Shown here piece by piece: positions 19,301 to 25,625 of a stretch of 28,372 nt of DNA. A model generated the notes under the pieces. The model made no database searches. It worked only from the letters and a program-made list of their open reading frames with translations, and was not told the origin of the DNA. Both the position numbers and the translations under genes were made by a program. Where the stretch lies: assembly GCA_964434165.1 (NCBI GenBank), contig CAYSUS010000095.1:1-28372 (forward strand), written 5' to 3'. The DNA comes from CAYSUS01 sp964434165. Its GTDB lineage: Bacteria; Planctomycetota; Planctomycetia; Pirellulales; Thermoguttaceae. Positions within the stretch are counted from its first letter, which is position 1. Each line of letters begins with the position of its first letter.

Positions 19301-19737
19301 CACGCTTTGCGGAAATCCTCCGGCCAGATCTCGAGCCGCTTCAGCTCGGTGATCCACTCGACCACCAGATCGGCCAGTCCGCCGGTGCCGGCGATGGGAC
19401 CGAAGTACTTCAGGCGCCCGGCCTCGTGATGCTCGTCGAGCAGACCGCGCACCAGATGGCGCTTCATGGCCGAGTCGAGCAGCCTGACCGGCTCGGGCGA
19501 GAACTGGACGACGGCCTCGGCGAACCCGGCGAACGTGGTGACCCCGGGAGCGAGGCAGGCGGCCATCGATCCGTCCACCAGCCGCCCCTGGACGTCGATC
19601 GCGGCCCGCCGGTTGGGCGCCAGCCACAGCATCGCGCCCGGCTCGCGGCGGCCCAGGGCCTCGCGATATCGGGCGAGAACGGCGCGGGTCTTCCCCGATC
19701 GGGCGGGGCCGGCGAGCACTCGCACGCGTGCTGGCAT
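16372..19737 (-). CDS. addB: AddB-type helicase-like nuclease subunit with Fe-S cluster cysteines
   Basis: The 1121-residue partner of AddA. The N-terminus has a Walker A box (GPARSGKT, K16). The body is a degenerate SF1 helicase, with FLAGLSEKAFPP and EAVTRATRRLTLSYP as recognisable remnants. The C-terminal nuclease shows GRLAHEVLARLH, LAGRFDRVDVG and VLDYKTG with D983 and K985. Four cysteines fit the iron-sulfur staple of AddB: C808 in AACPYRFFLERLL, then C1091, C1095 and C1101 in CTAHCPYSRVC. The spacing is C-x3-C-x5-C, where C-x2-C-x5-C is more usual. AddB binds the nascent 3' strand and cuts the other strand. The start at 19737 is preceded by GGAG about ten bases away. No clear promoter is visible upstream. 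Confidence 0.92.
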   Translation of the reverse strand: MPARVRVLAGPARSGKTRAVLARYREALGRREPGAMLWLAPNRRAAIDVQGRLVDGSMAACLAPGVTTFAGFAEAVVQFSPEPVRLLDSAMKRHLVRGLLDEHHEAGRLKYFGPIAGTGGLADLVVEWITELKRLEIWPEDFRKACEARGMTAKDAELLALYEDYQARLVEHHLYDAEGRFWSARTLLARGQTRPFERLRLVVADGFTDFTRTQHEILEVLADRVEEVVITLPLEPQTERPDLFARPQRTLDALHGRHEQMAVQWRAPSKKAAWPAMAHLQAHLFGNPRRYRPLDEPARRIEILAASRELGEIELIAGRIKGLLTEGCEESDGRPVRPGDVAVVFRSPSAAEPLAREVFGRLGIPVWVESSPPLLRSRALAALVSLVQLSLEDWPFRQLLTVLAGSYFQPDWPEWQEGRAVLSAQRLIRRLQIPRGREGLLGRLRWLAERAPGPSADEEEDEGRAAGRGPADDARTALALLSRLGQALDALPRRAPLGAWADAWRRLAEDTGLLRAIPGAAEGRDRAGLAHGTHVDALAWQRLEASLRAADRLAEWLGRPAPPLERRAALAELLDVLATTDLGPPGDETGRVRVLSARSARAIEVPYLFLAGLSEKAFPPPQREDRLYGEAEAQRLIAEGLPLVARSDRNREEMLLFYEAVTRATRRLTLSYPALDESAQPLAASPYLKEIEAACGPGRIPREEVIELSPVPRSDEPRSAADFRVKAVADALAGNVALLAGLVRAEPSPGLAENLLAALRMAASRGRREAFGPAEGMLQGEAARAEMAVRFAHDRTFTATELERYAACPYRFFLERLLRLEPLEDLTLAVDFLERGRLAHEVLARLHAEINREAGRPASPCILDEETFRRRLVETMDQVLAAPEAPSVAAAMREVDRRVLTRWLGAYRHQHARYDAEWKDLDEPPLPTCFEVSFGSPGAPSGQTALDEPLALSSPHGTVRLAGRFDRVDVGKAAGRTVFNVLDYKTGGAAAPSREAVEAGTALQLPLYALAVERLLLAAEKALPWRAGYWHVKDAGFKPKQALKMHEAPGGDVVPAEGWEEIQALAASTAALLANALRRAEFPVHSRHDECTAHCPYSRVCRIAQVRWLEKEWRAEPEEEP

Positions 19738-20100
19738 GAGGGGCTCACTCCAACGTCCTGGTTGGCGCGCGGGCAGCGGGCGTGGCCGTCCCTTGCCGTC
19801 GCGGCGGGGCCGGGCCGGCCGATCGGCACCATCCCCGTCTGCCGTAACGACTTGGGCGCCGGGCGCATTGTCCGCGGGGCAGCGGGCATGTCAAGCGTGC
19901 GCGGCGCCTCGCCGGGGATCGCGCCTCGGGCCGGCGGGTTCGCGGAGCCCCCGCATGGGTCGGTGCGTGCCCAGGCGCGGTTCGGCCTGGACAGGCAGGG
20001 TGGACAAGCACGGCCTTCCAGCACATCCGGGCCGGCCAAAGCGAGCTTGGAAGGGGGACGGACCGCCCCGCAAGGTCGGCTGCTGGTGTTTGCCTAATGT

Positions 20101-20130
20101 TTGACACGCGTGAAGGCGAATGGTTAGAAT
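20101..20130 (+). promoter_or_regulatory. Near-consensus sigma-70-type promoter of the DUF1559 gene
   Basis: TTGACA at 20101-20106 and TAGAAT at 20125-20130 are separated by 18 bp. The -35 is perfect and the -10 differs at one base. Transcription would begin near 20137, giving a leader of about 164 nt. The -10 sits within GGTTAGAATC, a motif repeated upstream of two other genes in this window. Confidence 0.75.
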
Positions 20131-20239
20131 CAGGGCGGCATCGGGGACCAGCGGCGCGGCGTGTGCGCGCTGGGCCACGCCTGAGGCGACCTTCGGGCAT
20201 CCGGGGAATTATCTCTCTTCATCACTTGCGTGCGTCGCC

Positions 20240-20258
20240 GGGGTGGGTGTTCCACCCC
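20240..20258 (+). promoter_or_regulatory. Leader hairpin upstream of the DUF1559 gene
   Basis: GGGGTGG at 20240-20246 pairs perfectly with CCACCCC at 20252-20258 around a 5-nt loop. A T-rich run (20272-20286) follows about 13 bases later, just before the ribosome-binding site. The T-run is too distant for a classical terminator. A stabilising leader structure or an attenuator is possible. Confidence 0.4.
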
Positions 20259-20286
20259 TGTTTCCTCATCGGTTTTATTTTTTCTT

Positions 20287-20294
20287 GAGGAGGT
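20287..20294 (+). promoter_or_regulatory. Strong ribosome-binding site, GAGGAGGT
   Basis: This is a full anti-Shine-Dalgarno match six bases upstream of the ATG at 20301, much stronger than the sites of most genes in the window. With the near-consensus promoter it predicts high expression of the pilin-like protein. Confidence 0.75.
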
Positions 20295-20300
20295 GGACTT

Positions 20301-21446
20301 ATGGTCATCCGTTCTCCCAGGCGAGGGTTCACCCTCGTCGAACTCCTGGTGGTGATTGCGATCATCGCCATCCTGATCGCCCTGCTGTTGCCGGCGATCC
20401 AGGCCGCGCGGGAAGCCGCCCGGCGGGCCACCTGCATCAACAACCTGAAGCAGATCGGCCTGGGCTTCCACAACTTCCACGACTCGTTCAAGAAGTTTCC
20501 GCCGGCCAGCGACGTCAGCCGCGATCCCAACACGGGCGTGATCACGCAGATCTACGGGTGGAGCTTCCTCGTGCACCTGCTCCCGTACATGGAGTACGGG
20601 GCCATCTACGACGGGCTGAACATCAAGACCGGGTATCCCAGCCCGGGACGGCCCGGCGACAACTCGAACCAGCAGGAGATCACCGCGGCGGCGACCGCCC
20701 GCAACACGGAACTCGGCGAACTCACCTGCCCGAGCAACCCCAACCCGACCTTCGTCGATCCCGAGCAGCGGCTCGGCGCGCTAAGCAACTACCGGGCCAT
20801 GGGCGCCACGCACATCCAGAGCCTCAGTTGGGCCTGGGAATCGGCGGGCGGGGCGAAGCAGACCCCGAAGTACCCGCCGGAAAGTGGCAGCCAGACCAAT
20901 TTCGGCCTGATTCACCCGGACGGGGCCCTCTACTACGGGGGCCGCACGAGCCTGGCCTCCTTCGGCAAGGACGGATCGGCCCACACGCTCCTCTGCACCG
21001 AGTGCAATGACCCCTTGTACGGGATCTGGACCGAGGGGCGGGAGTGCACCATCGTCGGCCTGCCCAGCGGCGGGGCGGCCAACTCGGACTGGCAGGTGGA
21101 CCAGAACCTGAAGACCCAGTACGGGTACTGGTGCCCGACCGGGTACAACGGCAAGTTCGACGAGGAGGCCCCCCAGGCCATCCAGCAGTTGAACACGTAC
21201 CTGGTGTACGACTTCAACCTCCAGGACCCGGGCATCTACGTCAGCCTGGACAGCTCGCCCGTGACCGTGCCCGGCTCCAGCGTGGCGCGGTCCCAGCAGT
21301 ACGGTCCCAGCTCGGGTCACCCGGGCGTGATCAACCACCTGCTCGCCGACGGCGCGGTCCGCAGCGTGAGCAAGCGGGTCGATTTCTGCACCTACATGTT
21401 CCTCATCACCCGCAACGGGGGCGACCCCACCGGGCAGTTCTTTTAA
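20301..21446 (+). CDS. DUF1559 protein with type IV pilin-like N-terminus
   Basis: A 381-residue planctomycete-typical DUF1559 protein. The N-terminus RRGFTLVELLVVIAIIAIL is a class III (prepilin) signal: cleavage is expected after G9, giving F+1 and the conserved E+5 (E14), followed by a hydrophobic helix. Next comes the family's AAREAARRATCINNLKQIGLGFHNFHD segment; the C-terminus keeps the SSGHPGVINHLLADGAVRSV motif. The product is likely exported and anchored or assembled in a pseudopilin-like manner. The function is unknown, and planctomycetes carry dozens of paralogues that may form surface or secretion structures. Six or more cysteines in the body could form disulfides. It has its own promoter, long leader, strong ribosome site and downstream hairpin, so it appears to be a single-gene unit. 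Confidence 0.95.
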   Translation: MVIRSPRRGFTLVELLVVIAIIAILIALLLPAIQAAREAARRATCINNLKQIGLGFHNFHDSFKKFPPASDVSRDPNTGVITQIYGWSFLVHLLPYMEYGAIYDGLNIKTGYPSPGRPGDNSNQQEITAAATARNTELGELTCPSNPNPTFVDPEQRLGALSNYRAMGATHIQSLSWAWESAGGAKQTPKYPPESGSQTNFGLIHPDGALYYGGRTSLASFGKDGSAHTLLCTECNDPLYGIWTEGRECTIVGLPSGGAANSDWQVDQNLKTQYGYWCPTGYNGKFDEEAPQAIQQLNTYLVYDFNLQDPGIYVSLDSSPVTVPGSSVARSQQYGPSSGHPGVINHLLADGAVRSVSKRVDFCTYMFLITRNGGDPTGQFF

Positions 21447-21512
21447 TGGACTGGATCGGGCCTGGGCGGCTGCCTGCTGCTAGCCCGCCCGCCGAACCGA
21501 ACGCTCGATGCC

Positions 21513-21539
21513 CAGCCCCGTGCCCAAGGCGCGGGGCTG
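21513..21539 (+). terminator. Candidate terminator after the DUF1559 gene
   Basis: A 12-bp stem (CAGCCCCGTGCC paired with GGCGCGGGGCTG, one G·T pair) around a 3-nt loop, 66 bp after the stop. A short TTCTT follows a few bases later but there is no long T-tract. Position and stem strength favour a terminator. Confidence 0.55.
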
Positions 21540-21595
21540 CGGCGCTTCTTGACCCGGCCGCGGGCCGAGCCGCCCTCCCCGCGCACCCGGCCTCG

Positions 21596-21605
21596 GGTTA
21601 CAATC
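21596..21605 (+). promoter_or_regulatory. Possible -10 element for the membrane protein gene
   Basis: GGTTACAATC contains TACAAT at 21599-21604, 63 bases before the start at 21668. No -35 is visible at normal spacing. Support comes from two sibling motifs (20122-20131 and 25431-25440) upstream of other genes. Confidence 0.4.
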
Positions 21606-21667
21606 GCGCTGGGCGCGCCCGTCCCGCGGCGCTTGCCCAACCCACCTCGGCGCAAGGACTCCGCCCC

Positions 21668-22264
21668 ATGACCTCCGGCATCCTCAGCGTTCACCCCGGA
21701 CTCGACTCCTGCCGCCGCGCAGGGCTCGACGCGCGCCAGGGCTCGCGCATCTCGGCCGCCGAGCTCGGGCTGCTGGGCCTGCTCGGCGCTTCGGCCGCGT
21801 GGGCCTCGGCCTTCGTCAAGACCGGCTGGGGCGTGCCGGGCCACAACATCCTCCTGGTGATCTTCCCCATGGCCACGGGCATGGCCCTGGTGCCGCGCCG
21901 GGGATCGGCCAGCGTCGTGGGGGCAAGCGGCGTGGCCGCGGGCGGGCTGTTCACCCTGTTCGGACCGCACGGGCTGGGCAGCGGCGCGCTAGCCGGGCTG
22001 GCCATGCTCGGGCTGGCGCTCGACGCGGCCCTCCGCGGCGCCCGCTGCGGACGCGGCGTCTATCTCCGTCTGGCCGCCGCCGGGCTGGGGGCCAACCTCG
22101 CGGCCTTTGCCGTGCGGGCCGGGCACAAGCTCGCCGGCGACGCGGCGCGCCCCTGGGACCTGTGGTGGCCCGAGGCCGTGGTGACCTACCCGGCGTGCGG
22201 CCTGCTGGCCGGCCTGATAAGCGCCGCGGTGTGGTTCCGCGCCTCCGCGCGCCAGGACTCCTGA
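21668..22264 (+). CDS. Small integral membrane protein, ECF S-component-like
   Basis: A 198-residue protein with five or six predicted hydrophobic helices: about 31-50, 60-75, 80-100, 103-120, 130-148 and 168-190. The loop VPGHN leading into ILLVIFPMATGMALVPRRGSA resembles small S (substrate-binding) subunits of energy-coupling-factor transporters. That resemblance is by eye and moderate at best; no ECF ATPase or T subunit is encoded here. The start at ATG 21668 is chosen because it precedes the first helix by a short hydrophilic stretch; the ribosome site is weak (AAGGA at about 21654). It ends five bases before the next gene, a TiaS-like protein, so the two are almost certainly translated from one message and may act together. 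Confidence 0.75.
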   Translation: MTSGILSVHPGLDSCRRAGLDARQGSRISAAELGLLGLLGASAAWASAFVKTGWGVPGHNILLVIFPMATGMALVPRRGSASVVGASGVAAGGLFTLFGPHGLGSGALAGLAMLGLALDAALRGARCGRGVYLRLAAAGLGANLAAFAVRAGHKLAGDAARPWDLWWPEAVVTYPACGLLAGLISAAVWFRASARQDS

Positions 22265-22269
22265 CCGCC

Positions 22270-23040
22270 ATGTCCGGCGGTCCGCCCGACCCCCGGCCCC
22301 GGCTGCTGGGCCGCCCTCCCGAAGCGCTCTGGCTGGTGGGCATCGACGACACGGACGTGGCGGGCTCGCCGGGCACGAACCAGCTCGCCCGGGCGATCCT
22401 CCGCCGGCTGGCTCCGCGCTTCCGGCCGCTTCTGGCAGTAAGGCACCAGCTGCTGTCCGATCCCCGCGTGCCCTCGACCAGCAAGAACAGCGCGGCCGCC
22501 CTGGTGCTGGTAAACGACGGCTCGTGCACGGCCGCCGAGCTGGCCGGAGCAATTCGGTCGATCATGCGTGCGCGCTTCGTGCCCGGCAGCGACCCGGGCC
22601 TTTGCGTCGCCGCGCGCGTGCCGCTGGAGATCACGGAGTTCGGCCGCCGCTGCCAGCGCGACCTGGTGCGCCAGCAGGAAGCGCGCCGCGGCGCCGCCTG
22701 CTACGGCATCCTGCTCGAAGGCCTGGGCGGCACCGAGGACGGCGTGATCGGGGCCCTGGCCGCCGTGGGCCTGGCCGCCGGGGGCGACGACGGGCGCGTG
22801 GTGCACATCGGCCCGTGGCCCGACGACCTGGCCGGCGTCCAGGGCGTGGAGCGGCTCTACGCCCGCGGCATCGACGCCATCCTGCGCGAGCCCACCGGCG
22901 AGCGGATCGTGCAGGGTCAGGTGGACGTGGGCAAGCACCTGCGCCCCAACCTCCGCGGCGGGCGCGTCGTGTTGTTCGTCCAGCCATGCCCGGCGAAAAG
23001 CGGGCCCTCTCCGCAGTGGCGCGCGGTGCGCCGGCCGTGA
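22270..23040 (+). CDS. TiaS-like (IDDTD motif) protein of unknown function
   Basis: A 256-residue protein with the VGIDDTD motif (D26, D27, D29) followed by GTNQLARAILRRL and by RVPSTSKNSAAALVLV. The layout recalls the N-terminal kinase-like domain of archaeal TiaS, which attaches agmatine to C34 of tRNA-Ile2 and has IDDTDS plus a TrGNgA-like segment. Archaeal TiaS is much longer and carries OB-fold and zinc-ribbon parts that are absent here. Bacteria modify that tRNA with TilS, so a different role is likely; some bacterial homologues carry transporter-related names. The C-terminus GVIGALAAVGLAAGGDDGRVVHIG is also TiaS-like. It follows a membrane protein by five bases. Nucleotide-dependent chemistry on a small molecule handled by that protein is an inference only. 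Confidence 0.8.
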   Translation: MSGGPPDPRPRLLGRPPEALWLVGIDDTDVAGSPGTNQLARAILRRLAPRFRPLLAVRHQLLSDPRVPSTSKNSAAALVLVNDGSCTAAELAGAIRSIMRARFVPGSDPGLCVAARVPLEITEFGRRCQRDLVRQQEARRGAACYGILLEGLGGTEDGVIGALAAVGLAAGGDDGRVVHIGPWPDDLAGVQGVERLYARGIDAILREPTGERIVQGQVDVGKHLRPNLRGGRVVLFVQPCPAKSGPSPQWRAVRRP

Positions 23041-23478
23041 TCCCGCGGAGAAGCAGCTTGCGGACTTCCTCACTAGCGAGGACCCCAAGCCGCGGAAGCG
23101 CGGACGCCGAGCGCGGCCGACACGGCCCGGCGAACGCCCACACCGCGAACTCCAGTCCGCCGGGAGCCGTGTCGCAAATCGGCAGGTAACCGAACGATCA
23201 TCGACCCTCAACCCGTCGCTAACGATCTTGGGCTACTCTCCCCCCGTCGATGCGGGCGAGGATCGCCCCGAGGTGCCCAGGCAGTGCCGGGAGGTATCGA
23301 CGAGAAGAGCGGGGGTTGAGGGTCCGTGTCTTCGGCAGGAGGAGCAGCGGGCCCGGTTTCTGGCCATCTCTCACGCCGTCCCCAAGGCCGGATGCGGCGG
23401 GAGTCTGGCCCCCTTGCGTTTCCCTGAAAACGGCGCGGTGCACGGCGCTGCTGCCCCTCCTGCGCCTCTTCGCAGAAG
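23041..23478. other. 438-bp gap with a 12-bp inverted repeat
   Basis: No gene is supported. Short ORFs on both strands are Arg/Pro-rich without domains. The notable structure is a perfect 12-bp inverted repeat at 23203-23214 and 23313-23324. No convincing promoter for the downstream GTG-started gene was found. Confidence 0.45.
23203..23324. repeat. Perfect 12-bp inverted repeat with 98-bp spacer
   Basis: GACCCTCAACCC at 23203-23214 is the exact reverse complement of GGGTTGAGGGTC at 23313-23324. The match does not extend on either side. It may be the ends of a small mobile-element remnant, the base stem of a structured RNA, or chance. No flanking target-site duplication was seen. Confidence 0.5.
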
Positions 23479-24069
23479 GTGGGTAACTTGCGCAAGAAGG
23501 ATCATCCGTCGTCTCAAGCCGCTGCCCAGGCCCGAATCAATGCCGGGATGCGCCAGTTCCGTCCTCTCCCGTCGTACGAGATCCTCAGGAGGCTATCGCA
23601 GCGAGGCCGGGTGGCGTTCGCCGTGAGGGCGGCACAGCGGGTGCAGCCGCTCTACCGGGTGGCGGACCGGCGCCTGGCCTCGGCGGTGGGCGAGGCGATC
23701 GAGATCGCCCAGCGGTTCGCCAGCGGCCACCGCGTCGATGCGGGGCTGGCTGCCGAGCTGGCCTGTGCCGCGCAGTTGGCCGACTCGGTCGAGGCGGTCG
23801 AGCATGGCACGACCTGCGGCGCCGCGCACGCGGCCTATGCCGCGGCCTGCGGAGTGGCCCGTCCCAACCGGGCCGCGATGGCCGCCGCCGCGGCCAGCTA
23901 CGCCGCCGAGACCGCCGCGGGCCGGAGCGCCGAATTGACCGAAGCCCTCTGGCTGGACTTTGACTGCCTCCTCGCGCTGAGCCCCCGATCCCCCGACGGC
24001 CTCGGCCGGCCCGTCGATTTCACCGCGATGGCGCCCTTCCGCAGCTTGCGCGGCGGGATCAGGTGGTGA
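23479..24069 (+). CDS. Alanine-rich helical protein of unknown function
   Basis: I do not recognise a named family for this 196-residue protein. It starts at a GTG, with AGAAG just upstream as a weak ribosome site; an internal ATG (residue 24, before RQFRPLPSYEILRRL) is a credible alternative start. Two features suggest real coding: the ordered amphipathic pattern GRVAFAVRAAQRVQPLYRVADRR followed by AIEIAQRFASG, and the Ala-rich helices at about 90-150. The pattern 'basic helix with paired Arg, then AIEIAQRFASG' recalls a large planctomycete group of short helical repeat proteins, but this is an impression. There is no signal peptide or membrane segment. Its neighbours do not suggest a function. 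Confidence 0.6.
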   Translation: MGNLRKKDHPSSQAAAQARINAGMRQFRPLPSYEILRRLSQRGRVAFAVRAAQRVQPLYRVADRRLASAVGEAIEIAQRFASGHRVDAGLAAELACAAQLADSVEAVEHGTTCGAAHAAYAAACGVARPNRAAMAAAAASYAAETAAGRSAELTEALWLDFDCLLALSPRSPDGLGRPVDFTAMAPFRSLRGGIRW

Positions 24070-24306
24070 GCGGCCTGTGCCCATGCACCGCCGCACTTCC
24101 GGTGGACCTCCTGCCAGTCAAGCGGGGGCGCCTGGACAAAGCCGCACTCCGCGATACGGACAGGGCGACCCCCTCCTCCTTAGAAGACGGCCCAGTTTCC
24201 GCGGCTTGATGCCCCGCGGCGGCGCGGCACAATGCGGCTTGGGAACGTCTCCGTCCGGCCGAAGCCGGTCGGGGGAGGATGGCCGTGGCCGAGGAAGAAT
24301 CGATCG
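24070..24306. other. Convergent gap with two short hairpins
   Basis: 237 bp between converging genes. CCGCGG occurs twice (24199-24204 and 24214-24219), forming a 6-bp stem with a 9-nt loop. CCGGC-CGAA-GCCGG (24255-24268) forms a compact hairpin. Either could end transcription, but neither has a T-tract. Confidence 0.3.
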
Positions 24307-25320
24307 CTAGAACCCCCGCGCGGCCTTGATGTCGTCGAAGTCGCGGAGGTGATACTCGATGCCGACGTAGTCGAGCACGCGGCAGAGGCTCCGCTGGGCC
24401 ACGCCCATCCCGTCCGGTCCGCTGAAGCCGCCGAACTGGCCGCCCCCCTTCACGTGCGGCTCCAGGTCGAGGAACACGCCGGGGATGCCGCGGCGCTTGA
24501 GCTTCTTCTGGAGCGTGGGGATGGCGGTGGCAAAGTCGCGGAGGATCGCCTCGTGGGCCGCGTCGCCCATGTGGGCGGGCACGAAGTGGTGCAGGGCCTC
24601 CTCGTCCACGTGGCCTCCCTTGGCCAGACCCGACGGCGCGCGGTAGTCCTTGATGTGCATCCAACCCATGCCCGGCTTCATGGCCAGGTATTGCTCGAAG
24701 GTCTCGGCCGGGGTGTAGCCCTGGCAGATGACGTTGGCCGCGTCGAAGATGAGCATCATGGCCGGATGGTTGACCTGGCGGTAGATCTCGGCCAGAAGCT
24801 GCCCGGTCTGCCCGACCAGGTTGGCCTCGATCTCCAGGCCGAAGGTGAGGTCGGACCGGTGGCAGGCCTCGGCGATCTGCCCGAGCTGATCGACCACCTG
24901 CGGCAGGTGCTCCTCGGGGTCGGTGCCCTTGGGGTGATAGAAGGAGAAGCCGCGGATGAGCTTGGCCTCGAAGGCGTGGGCGATCTCGCAGGCCCGCTTG
25001 ACGTCCTGGGCGAGGTACTTTTTGAACGGGATGAAGGCGTTCTTCGTGCCGTCGTCCACGTCGAGGAGCTTGACCTTGCCGATCGGCGAGCCGATGGAGG
25101 AGACGTTCAATCCGTACTCGTTCTGAAGCTCGCGGACCTTCTGGATCTCCGGCTTGGTGAGCTTCATCACGTTCTTGATGCCCGAGCCCACGTCGATGAA
25201 GCGGATGCTGTAATACTGCAATCCGATCGCGGCGAACGCGGCGAACTGTTGCACCGCGGTCTTCTCGTTGGCGGCCTCGTCGGCGAAGCCGGACAGGATA
25301 ACGCGGGGCTGGTCGGGCAT
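24307..25320 (-). CDS. Sugar phosphate isomerase/epimerase-like TIM-barrel protein
   Basis: A 337-residue cytosolic protein of the xylose-isomerase-like / AP-endonuclease-2 superfamily. Barrel strands are recognisable, including VILSGFADE, GLNVSSIGSPIG, LIRGFSFYHP, TFGLEIEAN, MLIFDAANVI, MGWMHIKDYRAP and GVFLDLEPH. E163 (or E165), D193, H222 and E287 are in the places where metal ligands sit in this superfamily. Such enzymes interconvert ketoses, aldoses or keto-inositols; the substrate is not evident. There is no signal peptide. The start has GGAG about eight bases upstream. It diverges from an aminotransferase and a Gfo/Idh/MocA oxidoreductase, a combination suggestive of amino-sugar or cyclitol metabolism. 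Confidence 0.9.
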   Translation of the reverse strand: MPDQPRVILSGFADEAANEKTAVQQFAAFAAIGLQYYSIRFIDVGSGIKNVMKLTKPEIQKVRELQNEYGLNVSSIGSPIGKVKLLDVDDGTKNAFIPFKKYLAQDVKRACEIAHAFEAKLIRGFSFYHPKGTDPEEHLPQVVDQLGQIAEACHRSDLTFGLEIEANLVGQTGQLLAEIYRQVNHPAMMLIFDAANVICQGYTPAETFEQYLAMKPGMGWMHIKDYRAPSGLAKGGHVDEEALHHFVPAHMGDAAHEAILRDFATAIPTLQKKLKRRGIPGVFLDLEPHVKGGGQFGGFSGPDGMGVAQRSLCRVLDYVGIEYHLRDFDDIKAARGF

Positions 25321-25390
25321 CGGCGGCTCCGGGGTCGGAAGTCGGAAGCACGCCCATTTTCAGTGCAAACGGCACCTGGAACAAGGGGGT

Positions 25391-25430
25391 GCGGCCCGCG
25401 TCCGCGGCCGCTTGCATCGAGGCGGGCCGC
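25391..25430. repeat. 9-bp inverted repeat overlapping the aminotransferase promoter
   Basis: GCGGCCCGC (25391-25399) and GCGGGCCGC (25422-25430) are perfect inverted copies. They flank the putative -35 and end just before GGTTATAATC. This placement is what an operator for a dimeric or looping regulator would look like, though GC-rich DNA produces such palindromes by chance. Confidence 0.4.
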
Positions 25431-25439
25431 GGTTATAAT
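25412..25439 (+). promoter_or_regulatory. Promoter of the aminotransferase-oxidoreductase pair
   Basis: A perfect TATAAT lies at 25434-25439 with TTGCAT (three of six consensus) 16 bp upstream. The leader would be about 180 nt and includes a GCCCG-AAATAC-CGGGC hairpin (25569-25584). The -10 is inside GGTTATAATC, the motif shared with two other intergenic regions. Confidence 0.6.
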
Positions 25440-25625
25440 CACCCGTGGTGGGGTTGGGGGCCTTGATCCGCTCCCTTCCCCATGTCGATGCTCTCGCACA
25501 ATTCGGCGCTCGCTGGCATCCGTAGCGGCACTGTCAGCCCCGCACGAGCACTCCGAGTCCGACCGTGTGCCCGAAATACCGGGCCGGTCCGATCGGGGTC
25601 TTGTCGTTTCTTGGAGGAGCCCACC

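Larger units (their letters stand above)
19738..20300. other. Divergent intergenic region between addB and the DUF1559 gene
   Basis: 563 bp without a supported gene. The right part holds the promoter, leader hairpin and ribosome site of the plus-strand DUF1559 gene. The left part (19738-20095) shows no convincing minus-strand promoter for addB; short ORFs here have no recognisable domain. Confidence 0.5.

Noticed and set aside
13667..20097. Very long plus-strand frames (13667-16450 and 16870-20097) opposite addA and addB
   Set aside because: They have no recognisable domains, while the minus-strand frames carry complete helicase and nuclease motifs.
19891..20178. Short minus-strand ORFs upstream of addB
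   Set aside because: No domain, signal or ribosome site, and they overlap the DUF1559 promoter.
25482..25625. Earlier in-frame ATG for the aminotransferase
   Set aside because: The extra 48 residues have no family counterpart, and GGAGG precedes the ATG at 25626.
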